Origin: Jejuia rubra
GTDB taxonomy: Bacteria; Bacteroidota; Bacteroidia; Flavobacteriales; Flavobacteriaceae
Direction: 5' to 3'
Assembly: GCF_042684665.1 (NCBI RefSeq)
Contig: NZ_JBHULY010000034.1
Span: forward strand, 258,910-322,909
DNA length: 64,000 nt
In this document: positions 37,163-45,239 of the stretch, in pieces
How positions within the stretch are numbered: position 1 is the stretch's first letter
Layout of the letters: every line of letters starts with the position of its first letter
Program-made: the position numbers and the translations under genes
The notes under the pieces: model-generated
Databases searched by the model: none
Told to the model about the DNA's origin: nothing
The model's input: only the letters and a program-made list of their open reading frames with translations

Positions 37163-37903
37163 TTAGTCTCTTATTTTCTTCTTTCGCAACTCGAAGTTTT
37201 GGCCCAAATACACTTTTCGAACCATGGCGTCATTGGCCAGTTCTTCAGGTTCTCCGGCTTTAAGGATACTACCTTCAAACATCAGATAAGTTCTGTCAGT
37301 AATGGCCAAGGTTTCCTGTACGTTGTGGTCCGTAATCAGGATGCCGATATTCTTTTTGGTGAGTTGCGCAACGATGCGCTGAATGTCCTCAACCGCCACG
37401 GGGTCCACCCCGGCAAAGGGTTCGTCCAAAAGGATAAAGTTAGGGTCAGTAGCCAGAGCTCGGGCAATTTCAGTACGGCGACGCTCCCCACCGGAAAGCA
37501 AATCGCCACGGTTTTTACGGATATGCCCCAAGCCGAATTCCTCAATCAGGGATTCCATTTTTAGGCGCTGTTCCTTTTTGCTCAATTTGGTGAGTTGCAG
37601 TACGCTTAAAATATTATCCTCAATACTTAATTTTCTAAATACCGAAGCCTCTTGTGCCAAATACCCAATTCCGTTTTGCGCACGTTTGTACATGGGGTAG
37701 TTTGTGATTTCGGTATTGTCCAAAAAGATATGGCCACCGTTAGGTTTGATGAGCCCAACAATCATGTAAAATGATGTGGTTTTTCCGGCTCCGTTAGGAC
37801 CTAGAAGTCCCACGATTTCGCCCTGGTTTACCTCAAGGGATACATCCTTTACTACTTGTCGTCCGCTGTAGGACTTCATCAAATTTTCGGCTCTTAGAAT
37901 CAT
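37163..37903 (-). CDS. lptB: LPS export ABC transporter ATPase
   Basis: 246 residues. Walker A GPNGAGKTTSFYMI near residues 35-48, Q-loop YLAQEASVFRKL, signature LLSGGERRRTEIARAL near 138-153 and Walker B ILLDEPFAGVDPVAV near 160-174 are LptB-like; the AGVDP after Walker B and the SVFRKLT/S segment are typical of LptB rather than general importers. It powers extraction of lipopolysaccharide by LptFG. The lptA/C/FG genes are not in the window. Confidence 0.92.
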   Translation of the reverse strand: MILRAENLMKSYSGRQVVKDVSLEVNQGEIVGLLGPNGAGKTTSFYMIVGLIKPNGGHIFLDNTEITNYPMYKRAQNGIGYLAQEASVFRKLSIEDNILSVLQLTKLSKKEQRLKMESLIEEFGLGHIRKNRGDLLSGGERRRTEIARALATDPNFILLDEPFAGVDPVAVEDIQRIVAQLTKKNIGILITDHNVQETLAITDRTYLMFEGSILKAGEPEELANDAMVRKVYLGQNFELRKKKIRD

Positions 37904-38036
37904 GGGTGCAATTACGGAAATTTTAATTAATTGTGGAAATTGTACTGGGCGTATAACGTTTTGTTAACGGTTTTTGTTGTTGTACGGTTGGCGGATTGCC
38001 TGAATGCTTGGGCAAATCCTGGGTTTTGGCAGAATA

Positions 38037-38117
38037 GCCCGCGTTAGGGATTGAACGGCCTGTTTGAGCTCCTCGAAGAGAGCGAGTAGTGAAAGCCCGA
38101 CCCGCAGGGGAACGCCC
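38037..38117. repeat. Composite interspersed repeat (GCGTTAGGGATTGAA ... GAAAGCCCGACCC)
   Basis: Conserved left module GCCCGCGTTAGGGATTGA and right module GTGAAAGCCCGACCC plus AGGGGAACGCCC flank a variable middle with GAGCTCCTCG / AGAGAGCGAG. The outer GCGTT (38041-38045) can pair with AACGC (38111-38115). I recall near-identical modules with different middles in other flavobacterial genomes. It fills most of the 221-base spacer between lptB and tatC; the rest shows nothing. Could be a structured RNA or a non-autonomous element. Confidence 0.6.
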
Positions 38118-38124
38118 AAAAAAA

Positions 38125-38946
38125 TTAACGCTTCACTTTTTCCTTTCGCCTCTGGTTGCGCACTACGATTTTTGAAATGTAAATGCTGATTTGGTACAGA
38201 ATTAAAATAGGAATAGCAACGATGACCTGACTGGCTACATCGGGCGGTGTGATGATGGCGGCCAAGATAAGTACGATAACCAAGGCATATTTTCTGTAGG
38301 TTTTGAGGATTTCGGGGGTGACGATGCCTACTTTGGTCAAGAAGTAAATAATGATTGGCAATTCGAAAATAAGCCCAGAAGCGAGCACTGAGGCCCGAAT
38401 CAAACCGATATAGCTGTTGAGGTCAAAATCGTTATGTACGCGGTCTGCTACGGAGTAGGTGCCCAAAAAGTTGATAGACAGTGGGCAGATAATATAGTAA
38501 CCGAAAAGCACGCCGATAAAAAATAACAGTGATGAGATAACGATAAACCCTTTAGAATACTTACGCTCGTTATCATGCATGGCTGGGCTGATAAATTTCC
38601 AGAGCTCGTAAATGATGTAAGGAAAGGCGGTTATAAATCCAAAAGTTATCGATGTCCAGATATGCGCTGAAAACTGCCCGGCCATGGTCCGGCTTTGCAC
38701 TTCAAAATCAAATTCGGTATTGCAAAAACTTTCAAAACCTAAAAGTTGTGAGGCTTTGCAGAGAATATCGTAAGTCAAGAAATCTGATTTTGATGGCCCA
38801 AAAATTAGCACTTCAAAAATAAAACCTTTTAAAAGAAAGGCCACTGTTGCGGCGATGATTACCGCTACGACACATCTGATCAAATGCCATCGCAACTCTT
38901 CCAGATGATCCAAAAAGGACATCTCGTTAACATTCTTCTTCGTCAT
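38125..38946 (-). CDS. tatC: Sec-independent (Tat) translocase subunit TatC
   Basis: 273 residues. MSFLDHLEELRWHLIRCVVA near residues 9-28 is the TatC N-terminal signature with the conserved FxxHLxELR. Six hydrophobic helices follow, with TAFPYIIYELWKFISPAM in the first large loop and FELPIIIYFLTKVGIVTPE near 192-210. It forms the twin-arginine signal receptor with TatA/B, which are not in the window. The extra cysteine-containing loop (residues 65-85) between helices 1 and 2 is usual in Bacteroidota. The start shares a base with the kpsF stop. Confidence 0.93.
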   Translation of the reverse strand: MTKKNVNEMSFLDHLEELRWHLIRCVVAVIIAATVAFLLKGFIFEVLIFGPSKSDFLTYDILCKASQLLGFESFCNTEFDFEVQSRTMAGQFSAHIWTSITFGFITAFPYIIYELWKFISPAMHDNERKYSKGFIVISSLLFFIGVLFGYYIICPLSINFLGTYSVADRVHNDFDLNSYIGLIRASVLASGLIFELPIIIYFLTKVGIVTPEILKTYRKYALVIVLILAAIITPPDVASQVIVAIPILILYQISIYISKIVVRNQRRKEKVKR

Positions 38947-39911
38947 TATATAATTCCTTCTTTTACCAGATCATGTAAATGGACCACTCCACCATACTTG
39001 CCATTGTCTTCCACCAAAATTTGGGAAATGCCATTGTCTTCCATAACTTCTTTGGCGTCAATAGCCATGGCATCAGATGAGATGCGTTTTGGATTTTTGC
39101 TCATGATATCTTTGGCCTTAAGTGATGAGAAATCATCAGTTCGGCTTAACATCCTACGTAAATCACCATCAGTAATTACCCCAACGATGCTTCCGTTTTC
39201 CAGAACCGCCGTAACCCCTAGCAATTTTTCGGATATTTCAACAATTACATCCTTAATACTGGCATTGGCATTTACCTGTGGCTTTCGGTTTACTGAGGCA
39301 ATGTCGTTTACTCTTAAATATAGCTTTTTACCCAAGGAACCACCCGGGTGGTATTTCGCAAAATCGTTACTGGAAAACCCACGTTTTTCTAAAAGACAAA
39401 CCGCTAGTGCATCCCCCATTACTATTTGTGCCGTAGTACTTGTGGTTGGAGCCAAATTATTTGGGCAGGCTTCTTTTTCAACAAAGGCGTTCAAAACATG
39501 GTCGGCTTGTTGTCCAAGGAAAGATGCCACATTTCCAGTGATGGCAATCATCTTATTTTCGGCCATTTTTATCAACGGGACGAGTACTTTAATTTCTGGT
39601 GTATTCCCACTTTTTGAAATACAAATCACAACGTCATCCTTCAAAATCAAACCTAGGTCGCCGTGAATGGCATCGGCGGCATGCATAAAAATGGATGGTG
39701 TTCCCGTAGAATTCAAAGTGGCCACAATTTTTTGTGCGATGATGGCGCTTTTGCCAACCCCAGTGATGATTACCCGTCCTTTGGAATTAAAAATCAACTC
39801 CACTGCATCCGCGAAATCGTCATCTAAATGTGTTGCTAAATTTGAAATTGCTTTGCTCTCCATGTCAATGGTTTGCCTCGCTGTTTCAATAATTCTCGCT
39901 TTGTTGTTCAA
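38946..39911 (-). CDS. kdsD: Arabinose-5-phosphate isomerase (KpsF/KdsD family)
   Basis: With the TTG at 39911 the protein is 321 residues, the usual length; an in-frame TTG at 39971 would add 20 residues unlike the family. SIS domain: VIITGVGKSAIIAQKIVATL and HGDLGLILKDDVVICISKSG. The C-terminal CBS pair includes GVITDGDLRRML and ISQILVEDNGKYGGVVHLHD. It converts ribulose-5-phosphate to arabinose-5-phosphate for Kdo synthesis, needed for lipid A core. Operon with tatC. Confidence 0.85.
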   Translation of the reverse strand: MNNKARIIETARQTIDMESKAISNLATHLDDDFADAVELIFNSKGRVIITGVGKSAIIAQKIVATLNSTGTPSIFMHAADAIHGDLGLILKDDVVICISKSGNTPEIKVLVPLIKMAENKMIAITGNVASFLGQQADHVLNAFVEKEACPNNLAPTTSTTAQIVMGDALAVCLLEKRGFSSNDFAKYHPGGSLGKKLYLRVNDIASVNRKPQVNANASIKDVIVEISEKLLGVTAVLENGSIVGVITDGDLRRMLSRTDDFSSLKAKDIMSKNPKRISSDAMAIDAKEVMEDNGISQILVEDNGKYGGVVHLHDLVKEGII

Positions 39912-40005
39912 ATTTATTGTTTTTATAGTGTTAGCACTTTTAAAGAAATTGTTATCTTTAGTGTCCACCAACTTAAGAAATTATCGTAAATTCAAAAATT
40001 CGATA

Positions 40006-40013
40006 CAAAACTA
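40006..40013 (-). promoter_or_regulatory. Promoter -7 element for kdsD-tatC
   Basis: Read on the minus strand this is TAGTTTTG, fitting TAnnTTTG, about 95 bases upstream of the TTG start at 39911. No TTTG was seen at the -33 distance. It faces away from the recQ promoter at 40050-40057. Confidence 0.4.
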
Positions 40014-40049
40014 ACGAAAAAATGAAAGAGGGCTCTCCTAAGTAAAGGC

Positions 40050-40057
40050 TAAATTTG
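40050..40057 (+). promoter_or_regulatory. Promoter -7 element for recQ
   Basis: TAAATTTG matches TAnnTTTG and lies 44 bases before the recQ ATG, a normal leader length. No clear TTTG is found at -33. Confidence 0.45.
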
Positions 40058-40101
40058 TCGTATCTAGGATTGAGGTATTAGTTAATTAATTTATAGATTT
40101 C

Positions 40102-42306
40102 ATGTCAATTGCGAAAGCTGACCTACAAGGTGCCCTAAAAACCTATTTTGGGTTTAACACGTTCAAAGGACTACAAGAAAGTGTTATTAAAAGTATCTTA
40201 GATGGTAACCATACATTTGTGATTATGCCCACTGGGGGTGGTAAATCTCTTTGTTATCAACTGCCGGCGTTAATGCAGGAAGGAACTGCCATAGTAGTTT
40301 CACCATTAATTGCCCTTATGAAAAATCAAGTGGATGCCATTCGAGGTGTTTCCAATGAAGAGGGCATTGCCCACGTATTAAATTCCTCGCTTAATAAAAC
40401 AGAGGTAAAACGGGTAAAAGAAGATATAGTTAGTCAAAAAACCAAATTGCTATACGTAGCTCCAGAATCCCTCACCAAGGAGGAAAATGTGGAGTTCCTG
40501 CGCTCTGTAAAAATATCGTTTATGGCGATAGATGAAGCCCATTGTATTAGCGAATGGGGACACGATTTTAGACCAGAATATCGAAATTTGCGTCATATTA
40601 TCGGCCGGATTGGCGATAATATTCCGATTATCGGATTGACTGCAACAGCTACTCCAAAGGTTCAAGAGGATATCATTAAGAATTTGGGTATTTCTGGAGC
40701 AAAGACGTTTAAGGCCTCATTTAACCGGCCCAACTTATATTACGAGGTGCGTCCAAAAACGAAGAATGTGGATGTGGATATCATCCGCTTTGTGAAGCAG
40801 AATGAAGGCAAATCAGGTATTGTGTATTGTTTAAGCCGAAAACGTGTTGAGGAATTGGCCCAGGTGCTGCAAGTCAATGGTATTAAAGCTGTACCCTATC
40901 ACGCTGGTTTAGATGCCAAGTCGCGATCGAGCCATCAGGATATGTTTTTGATGGAAGACATCGATGTGGTAGTGGCCACAATTGCCTTTGGAATGGGTAT
41001 CGATAAACCCGATGTGCGGTTTGTGATTCACCATGACATTCCTAAAAGTATTGAAAGTTATTATCAAGAAACCGGTCGTGCCGGTCGTGATGGTGGCGAA
41101 GGACATTGTTTGGCGTTTTACTCCTATAAGGATATTGAAAAGCTTGAGAAGTTTATGTCCGGAAAGCCCGTGGCCGAACAGGAAATTGGGCATGCATTGC
41201 TACAGGAAATGGTGGCTTTTGCTGAAACTTCTATTTCAAGACGAAAGTTTATATTACACTATTTCGGTGAAGAATTCGATAATGCAATTGGCGAGGGTGG
41301 CGATATGGATGATAATGTCCGCCACCCTAAAAAGAAAACCGAAGCTAAGGATAACGCAAAATTCCTTTTGGAAACCGTTGATAATACCAATGAAAAATAC
41401 AAGTCGAAGGATTTGGTAAATGTGATTATCGGAAAGGAAAATGCATTAATCAACTCACATAAAACCAACGAACAGCCCTTCTTTGGAAAAGGAAAACAGG
41501 AAGAAGACAAATATTGGATGGCACTATTACGCCAGTTATTGGTAGCCGGTTATCTCCGAAAAGATATCGAAACTTATGGTGTCATTAAATTGACTGCTGA
41601 AGGCAAAGATTTTATTAAAAAGCCCACATCCTTTATGATGACAGAAGACCATGTGTTTGACGACAGTCAGGATGATAGTGGGATTATTACTGCTTCAAAA
41701 GGAGGAGGTGGTGTTGCGGATGAAAAGCTGATGAATATGCTCAAGGATTTGCGCAAAAAGAATGCGAAAAAATTGGGCGTACCGCCGTTTGTGATTTTTC
41801 AAGACCCTTCTCTGGAGGATATGGCTTTAAAGTACCCTGTATCGCTTTCTGAATTGAGCAACGTTCACGGCGTTGGCGACGGCAAGGCGAAAAAGTACGG
41901 AAAAGATTTTGTGGCACTCATCTCCAATTATGTCGAGGAAAACGATATTGTTCGCCCTGACGATTTGGTGGTAAAGTCCACAGGAAGCAATTCCGCTAAT
42001 AAATTATACATCATTCAAAATGTTGACCGAAAATTACCGCTGGATGATATCGCTTCCTCCAAGGGCATGAGCATGCAGGAGTTTATCAAGGAAATGGAGG
42101 TGATTGTATTTTCAGGAACCAAACTCAACATCAATTATTGGATTGATGAAATTTTGGACGAGGACCAACAGGAGGAGATCCACGACTATTTTATGGAATC
42201 CGAAACCGACAGCATTGATGATGCCATTGATGAGTTTGATGGCGATTATGATGACGAGGAATTGCGGTTGTATAGGATTAAGTTTATAAGCGAGGTGGCT
42301 AATTAG
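40102..42306 (+). CDS. recQ: ATP-dependent DNA helicase RecQ
   Basis: 734 residues. MPTGGGKSLCYQLPAL (Walker A) near 42-57, AIDEAHCISEWGHDFRPEY (DEAH and aromatic-rich loop) near 142-160, GLTATATPKVQED, then IAFGMGIDKPDVRFVIHHD and YYQETGRAGRDG (motifs V and VI). An RQC-like region and a HRDC domain (KYPVSLSELSNVHGVGDGK near 576-594) follow. The zinc-cysteine cluster of classic RQC domains is not seen; instead the segment after residue 390 is charged and acidic. The C-terminal 80 residues are very acidic. It unwinds recombination and repair intermediates. Confidence 0.93.
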   Translation: MSIAKADLQGALKTYFGFNTFKGLQESVIKSILDGNHTFVIMPTGGGKSLCYQLPALMQEGTAIVVSPLIALMKNQVDAIRGVSNEEGIAHVLNSSLNKTEVKRVKEDIVSQKTKLLYVAPESLTKEENVEFLRSVKISFMAIDEAHCISEWGHDFRPEYRNLRHIIGRIGDNIPIIGLTATATPKVQEDIIKNLGISGAKTFKASFNRPNLYYEVRPKTKNVDVDIIRFVKQNEGKSGIVYCLSRKRVEELAQVLQVNGIKAVPYHAGLDAKSRSSHQDMFLMEDIDVVVATIAFGMGIDKPDVRFVIHHDIPKSIESYYQETGRAGRDGGEGHCLAFYSYKDIEKLEKFMSGKPVAEQEIGHALLQEMVAFAETSISRRKFILHYFGEEFDNAIGEGGDMDDNVRHPKKKTEAKDNAKFLLETVDNTNEKYKSKDLVNVIIGKENALINSHKTNEQPFFGKGKQEEDKYWMALLRQLLVAGYLRKDIETYGVIKLTAEGKDFIKKPTSFMMTEDHVFDDSQDDSGIITASKGGGGVADEKLMNMLKDLRKKNAKKLGVPPFVIFQDPSLEDMALKYPVSLSELSNVHGVGDGKAKKYGKDFVALISNYVEENDIVRPDDLVVKSTGSNSANKLYIIQNVDRKLPLDDIASSKGMSMQEFIKEMEVIVFSGTKLNINYWIDEILDEDQQEEIHDYFMESETDSIDDAIDEFDGDYDDEELRLYRIKFISEVAN

Positions 42307-42445
42307 TTGGCAGTCTCAGTCACAGTTTTCAGTTTCAGATTTTACGCCCTCTGCGAATCTCAGTGCTTTCTCTGAGTATCTAAGCCAAATAATTCATTTG
42401 TGATAATTCGTGCATTTCGTGTCTAAAATCTGGTTATCATTTCCT

Positions 42446-42453
42446 TATATTTG
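42446..42453 (+). promoter_or_regulatory. Promoter -7 element for the peptidylprolyl isomerase gene
   Basis: TATATTTG fits TAnnTTTG and lies 22 bases before the ATG at 42476. It supports this ATG over an in-frame ATG at 42410, which lies upstream of the element. Confidence 0.6.
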
Positions 42454-42475
42454 CACCTCATTAAAAATCAGAAAC

Positions 42476-43408
42476 ATGCAAGACGGATTATACGCAAAAT
42501 TCAATACATCAAAGGGCGAAATATTGGTCGCTTTAGAATATAAAAAAACACCGGGAACGGTAGGCAACTTTGTGGCTTTGGCCGAGGGGAATTTAGAGAA
42601 TTCGGTTAAACCACAAGGGCAACCGTATTACGACGGTTTAAAATTCCACAGGGTGATTCCAGATTTTATGATTCAGGGAGGATGTCCAAATGGAACAGGA
42701 GCCGGCGGACCAGGCTATCAGTTTGATGACGAGTTTCATTCAGATTTAAAACACGATGGCCCAGGCGTATTGTCGATGGCCAACGCAGGGCCTAGCACTA
42801 ACGGGAGCCAGTTTTTTATTACCCATGTTGAAACCCCATGGTTGGATAATAACCACACCGTTTTTGGAAAGGTGGAACACGGACAGGAAGTGGTGGACGC
42901 CATTGCGCAGGGCGATGCTATTGAGAGTATCGAAATCGTGAGAGAAGGTGCAGAGGCGGAGGCCTTTAACGCCGTTGAAGCTTTTAGAACCTTTGAAGGC
43001 TCTCGTGAAAAAAGATTAGCAGAAGAAAAAGCAAAACAGGAGGCCGAACTAGAAAAAGTGGCCACTGGTTTTGAAAAAACGGATAGTGGATTGCGTTATC
43101 AAATCATTCAAAAAGGTGAAGGTGTAAAGGCGGAAAAAGGTAAAACCGTTTCCGTGCACTACAAAGGTCAGTTGATTGATGGAACTGTTTTCGATTCTTC
43201 ATATAAGAGAAACGAACCCATTGATTTTCCATTAGGAGTTGGTCAAGTGATTCCAGGTTGGGATGAAGGTATCGGCTTATTAAATGTTGGCGATAAGGCG
43301 CGTTTGGTCATTCCAAGTCATTTGGCTTACGGAAGTCGTGGTGCAGGTGGGGTTATCCCGCCGGATGCCAATTTGATTTTCGACGTGGAGTTGATGGATG
43401 TGAAATAA
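42476..43408 (+). CDS. Dual peptidylprolyl isomerase: cyclophilin-FKBP fusion
   Basis: 310 residues from ATG 42476. Residues 1-155 are a cyclophilin: FHRVIPDFMIQGGCPNGTG, MANAGPSTNGSQFFITHVET and WLDNNHTVFGKVEHGQEVVD hold the active-site R, F, Q and H. An acidic/lysine helical linker (about 165-205, EEKAKQEAELEKVATG) joins to an FKBP domain, with VSVHYKGQLIDGTVFDSS, GVGQVIPGWDEGI and VIPSHLAYGSRGAGGVIPP. No signal peptide, so cytoplasmic. Both proline-isomerase folds in one chain occur in a few bacteria and protists; both active sites look intact here. Confidence 0.93.
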   Translation: MQDGLYAKFNTSKGEILVALEYKKTPGTVGNFVALAEGNLENSVKPQGQPYYDGLKFHRVIPDFMIQGGCPNGTGAGGPGYQFDDEFHSDLKHDGPGVLSMANAGPSTNGSQFFITHVETPWLDNNHTVFGKVEHGQEVVDAIAQGDAIESIEIVREGAEAEAFNAVEAFRTFEGSREKRLAEEKAKQEAELEKVATGFEKTDSGLRYQIIQKGEGVKAEKGKTVSVHYKGQLIDGTVFDSSYKRNEPIDFPLGVGQVIPGWDEGIGLLNVGDKARLVIPSHLAYGSRGAGGVIPPDANLIFDVELMDVK

Positions 43409-43446
43409 GCTGAGAACAACTTTGTTTCAAAGTTTGTGAATCACTT

Positions 43447-43496
43447 ATCCTGAGTGACTTGTTCAGAGCGGAGTCGAAGTAAGTCGAAGGACCTTC
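43447..43496. repeat. Interspersed repeat of the 'CTGAG..GTCGAAGGA' kind
   Basis: TCCTGAGTGACTTGTTCAGA followed by GCGGAGTCGAAGTAAGTCGA and AGGACC. The pieces TCCTGAG, GAGTCGAAG and GTCGAAGGAC recur in intergenic repeats of many bacterial genomes; here GTCGAAG is doubled. It lies in the 218-base spacer after the isomerase gene, before its terminator. Confidence 0.4.
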
Positions 43497-43516
43497 AAAA
43501 ATCATTTAAAATATAC

Positions 43517-43542
43517 AAAAGCACTCTATGGAGTGCTTTTTT
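43517..43542 (+). terminator. Rho-independent terminator after the cyclophilin-FKBP gene
   Basis: Stem AAAAGCACTC, loop TATG, GAGTGCTTTT, then further T: 10 perfect base pairs with a U-run. Reads in the direction of the isomerase gene. Confidence 0.85.
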
Positions 43543-43626
43543 CATGCAAAAAGTTAACATGACGTTTAAATATTTGCTTTGTCGAAAATTTTTTATCAGC
43601 TCGTTGCTTACGTATAGTTTTGCAAT

Positions 43627-44049
43627 GTGACTAGCATAAAACATACCGAATTCTATTCCCAAATATTAAAGGAACTCAATTATCCATTTGGGGACATTTA
43701 TATATTTAAAGGTTTTGTCGTTTCAGAGATTAAGCAAGGAATTACGGTAAGTTGGAAAAAACACGCCAAACATTTTGTACAGGATATAGCGTATTATTTG
43801 GGTACTGATGGAAAGGATGTTGTATATATTTCCAACCGCATCCATTCGTATTCTGTAAAGGCTGTGGATTGGTTGAAGTTTTTTAAAAGTGATTACGGTA
43901 TGAAGGCGTATGCCGTGGTTTCCGATAGCCCTATGGGCAAGATGAATGTCATGGTAGAGAACCTCTTTTTCGACAACAAGATTAAAAGCTTTAATTCGCT
44001 GTATGATGCCATAAATTGGGCCAAAAAAGACTTGGAGAAAGTGGCTTAA
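43627..44049 (+). CDS. Conserved-looking small cytoplasmic protein, family not recognised
   Basis: 140 residues from a GTG start; an ATG three bases earlier runs straight into TGA. No signal peptide or membrane helix. VYISNRIHSYSVKAVDWLKF and YGMKAYAVVSDSPMGKMNVM suggest an alternating alpha/beta fold reminiscent of STAS-like domains, and FNSLYDAINWAKKDL ends in an amphipathic helix. No function is proposed. A TAGTTTTG element at 43615-43622 sits only 4 bases before the start, so either the message is nearly leaderless or the element is chance. Confidence 0.7.
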   Translation: MTSIKHTEFYSQILKELNYPFGDIYIFKGFVVSEIKQGITVSWKKHAKHFVQDIAYYLGTDGKDVVYISNRIHSYSVKAVDWLKFFKSDYGMKAYAVVSDSPMGKMNVMVENLFFDNKIKSFNSLYDAINWAKKDLEKVA

Positions 44050-44097
44050 TCTACAAATTAATACTTATTTTAGAATCACATTTTAAAACTTACACTT

Positions 44098-44643
44098 GTG
44101 GATTCTAAAGCACTAGAACAGCTAAAATACCCCATTGGAAAATTTGATTGTCCCGATCAAATTACTGAAGTACATATTGCAGAATGGATTTCTATCTTGG
44201 AAAAATTCCCCATTCGATTGGAGGCCTTGGTGAAACACCTTTCTAAGGAACAATTGGAAACGCCTTATAGACCCGGTGGTTGGACAATCAGGCAAACCGT
44301 ACACCATATTTCGGATAGCCATCACCATAGTTACTCACGTTTTAAATGGGCATTAACAGAGGAAAAGCCTTTAATAAAAGCCTATTTTGAAGACCGCTGG
44401 GCTGAGCTTTCGGATAGCAAAGGAGACCCCATTCAAATGTCCATAGAGCATTTAAAAGCCATTCATTATAAACTTGTGAACTTGCTGAAAAGCATGAGTG
44501 AAGATGATTTCAAAAGAAGTTTCATTCATCCAGAAACCAATAGCGAAGTATTTTTGGATTACAATTTAGGGAATTATGCTTGGCATAGCAATCACCATTA
44601 TGCCCACATCGAAAATGTGATGATGCAAAACGGTTGGGTTTAA
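44098..44643 (+). CDS. DinB/YfiT-family putative metal-dependent (bacillithiol) transferase
   Basis: 181 residues from a GTG start. Four-helix DinB-like layout: YRPGGWTIRQTVHHISDSHH near residues 60-79 supplies the first metal histidine, and NLGNYAWHSNHHYAHIENVM near 157-176 the other two (HxxxH type). The sequence matches the YfiT/BstA subgroup, which attaches thiols such as bacillithiol to electrophiles. Substrate inferred from family only. Confidence 0.82.
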   Translation: MDSKALEQLKYPIGKFDCPDQITEVHIAEWISILEKFPIRLEALVKHLSKEQLETPYRPGGWTIRQTVHHISDSHHHSYSRFKWALTEEKPLIKAYFEDRWAELSDSKGDPIQMSIEHLKAIHYKLVNLLKSMSEDDFKRSFIHPETNSEVFLDYNLGNYAWHSNHHYAHIENVMMQNGWV

Positions 44644-44644
44644 A

Positions 44645-45127
44645 ATGATTCGCCCGGTGCACATAGATGATGCCAAGGTATTGCTTGATATCTACAATTA
44701 CTATGTGTTACATTCTACGGCCACTTTTGATCTTGAACCTTTGACGATTGCCGTATTCAAAGAAAAATTCAACCGCATCAATGCCGATTATCCATTTATT
44801 GTTTTTGAAGAAAACAATGAGATTTTAGGTTATGCCTATGGGAGCAGATTTAGGCCAAAACCGGCATATGATTACGTTGTAGAGTCAACGGTTTATGTGA
44901 AACATGATTGCCACGGGAAGCAGATTGGCACAAAGTTGTATGCTGAATTATTGAAACTACTTGGGCAAATGAACCTGAATACGGTTTTAGGTGTGCTTAC
45001 CATTCCCAACGATGCCAGTATCAAGCTACATGAAAAGTTTGGGTTCAAACAAGTGGCGGAATTACGGGAAGTTGGGTTTAAATTTGGCGAATGGCAAAAT
45101 ATTGGGATTTGGCAGTTGAAGCTTTAA
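44645..45127 (+). CDS. GNAT N-acetyltransferase (phosphinothricin acetyltransferase-like)
   Basis: 160 residues. IRPVHIDDAKVLLDIYNYYV is the typical start of the Pat/YncA subgroup, YVVESTVYVKHDCHGKQIGT near residues 77-96 contains the acetyl-CoA loop (HGKQIGT), and LHEKFGFKQVAELREVGFKF the C-terminal signature. It acetylates a small amine with acetyl-CoA; the natural substrate is not determined. Start follows the DinB gene after one base. Confidence 0.85.
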   Translation: MIRPVHIDDAKVLLDIYNYYVLHSTATFDLEPLTIAVFKEKFNRINADYPFIVFEENNEILGYAYGSRFRPKPAYDYVVESTVYVKHDCHGKQIGTKLYAELLKLLGQMNLNTVLGVLTIPNDASIKLHEKFGFKQVAELREVGFKFGEWQNIGIWQLKL

Positions 45128-45161
45128 TGAAAGGAATGCTCATACAAAGCTAAAGTTTTGT

Positions 45162-45184
45162 CAACCTGAACTTGTTTCAGGTTG
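45162..45184. repeat. Palindrome CAACCTGAA-CTTGT-TTCAGGTTG
   Basis: Nine-base-pair perfect stem with 5-base loop between two convergent genes, followed by TCAAGATGCTGAA. The 'CCTGAACTTGTTTCAGG' core is a sequence I recall as dispersed in flavobacterial and other genomes. It could also act as a weak bidirectional terminator, but has no T-run. Confidence 0.45.
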
Positions 45185-45239
45185 TCAAGATGCTGAACAA
45201 TCGGAAAATAGATTCTAAAATAAATGCAGAATGGCAACT

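Noticed and set aside
37151..37564. Plus-strand frame of 137 codons
   Set aside because: Fully antisense to lptB, whose Walker and signature motifs are intact on the minus strand.
45162..45184. Rho-independent terminator
   Set aside because: The stem is good but no T-run follows on either side; it is listed as a repeat instead.
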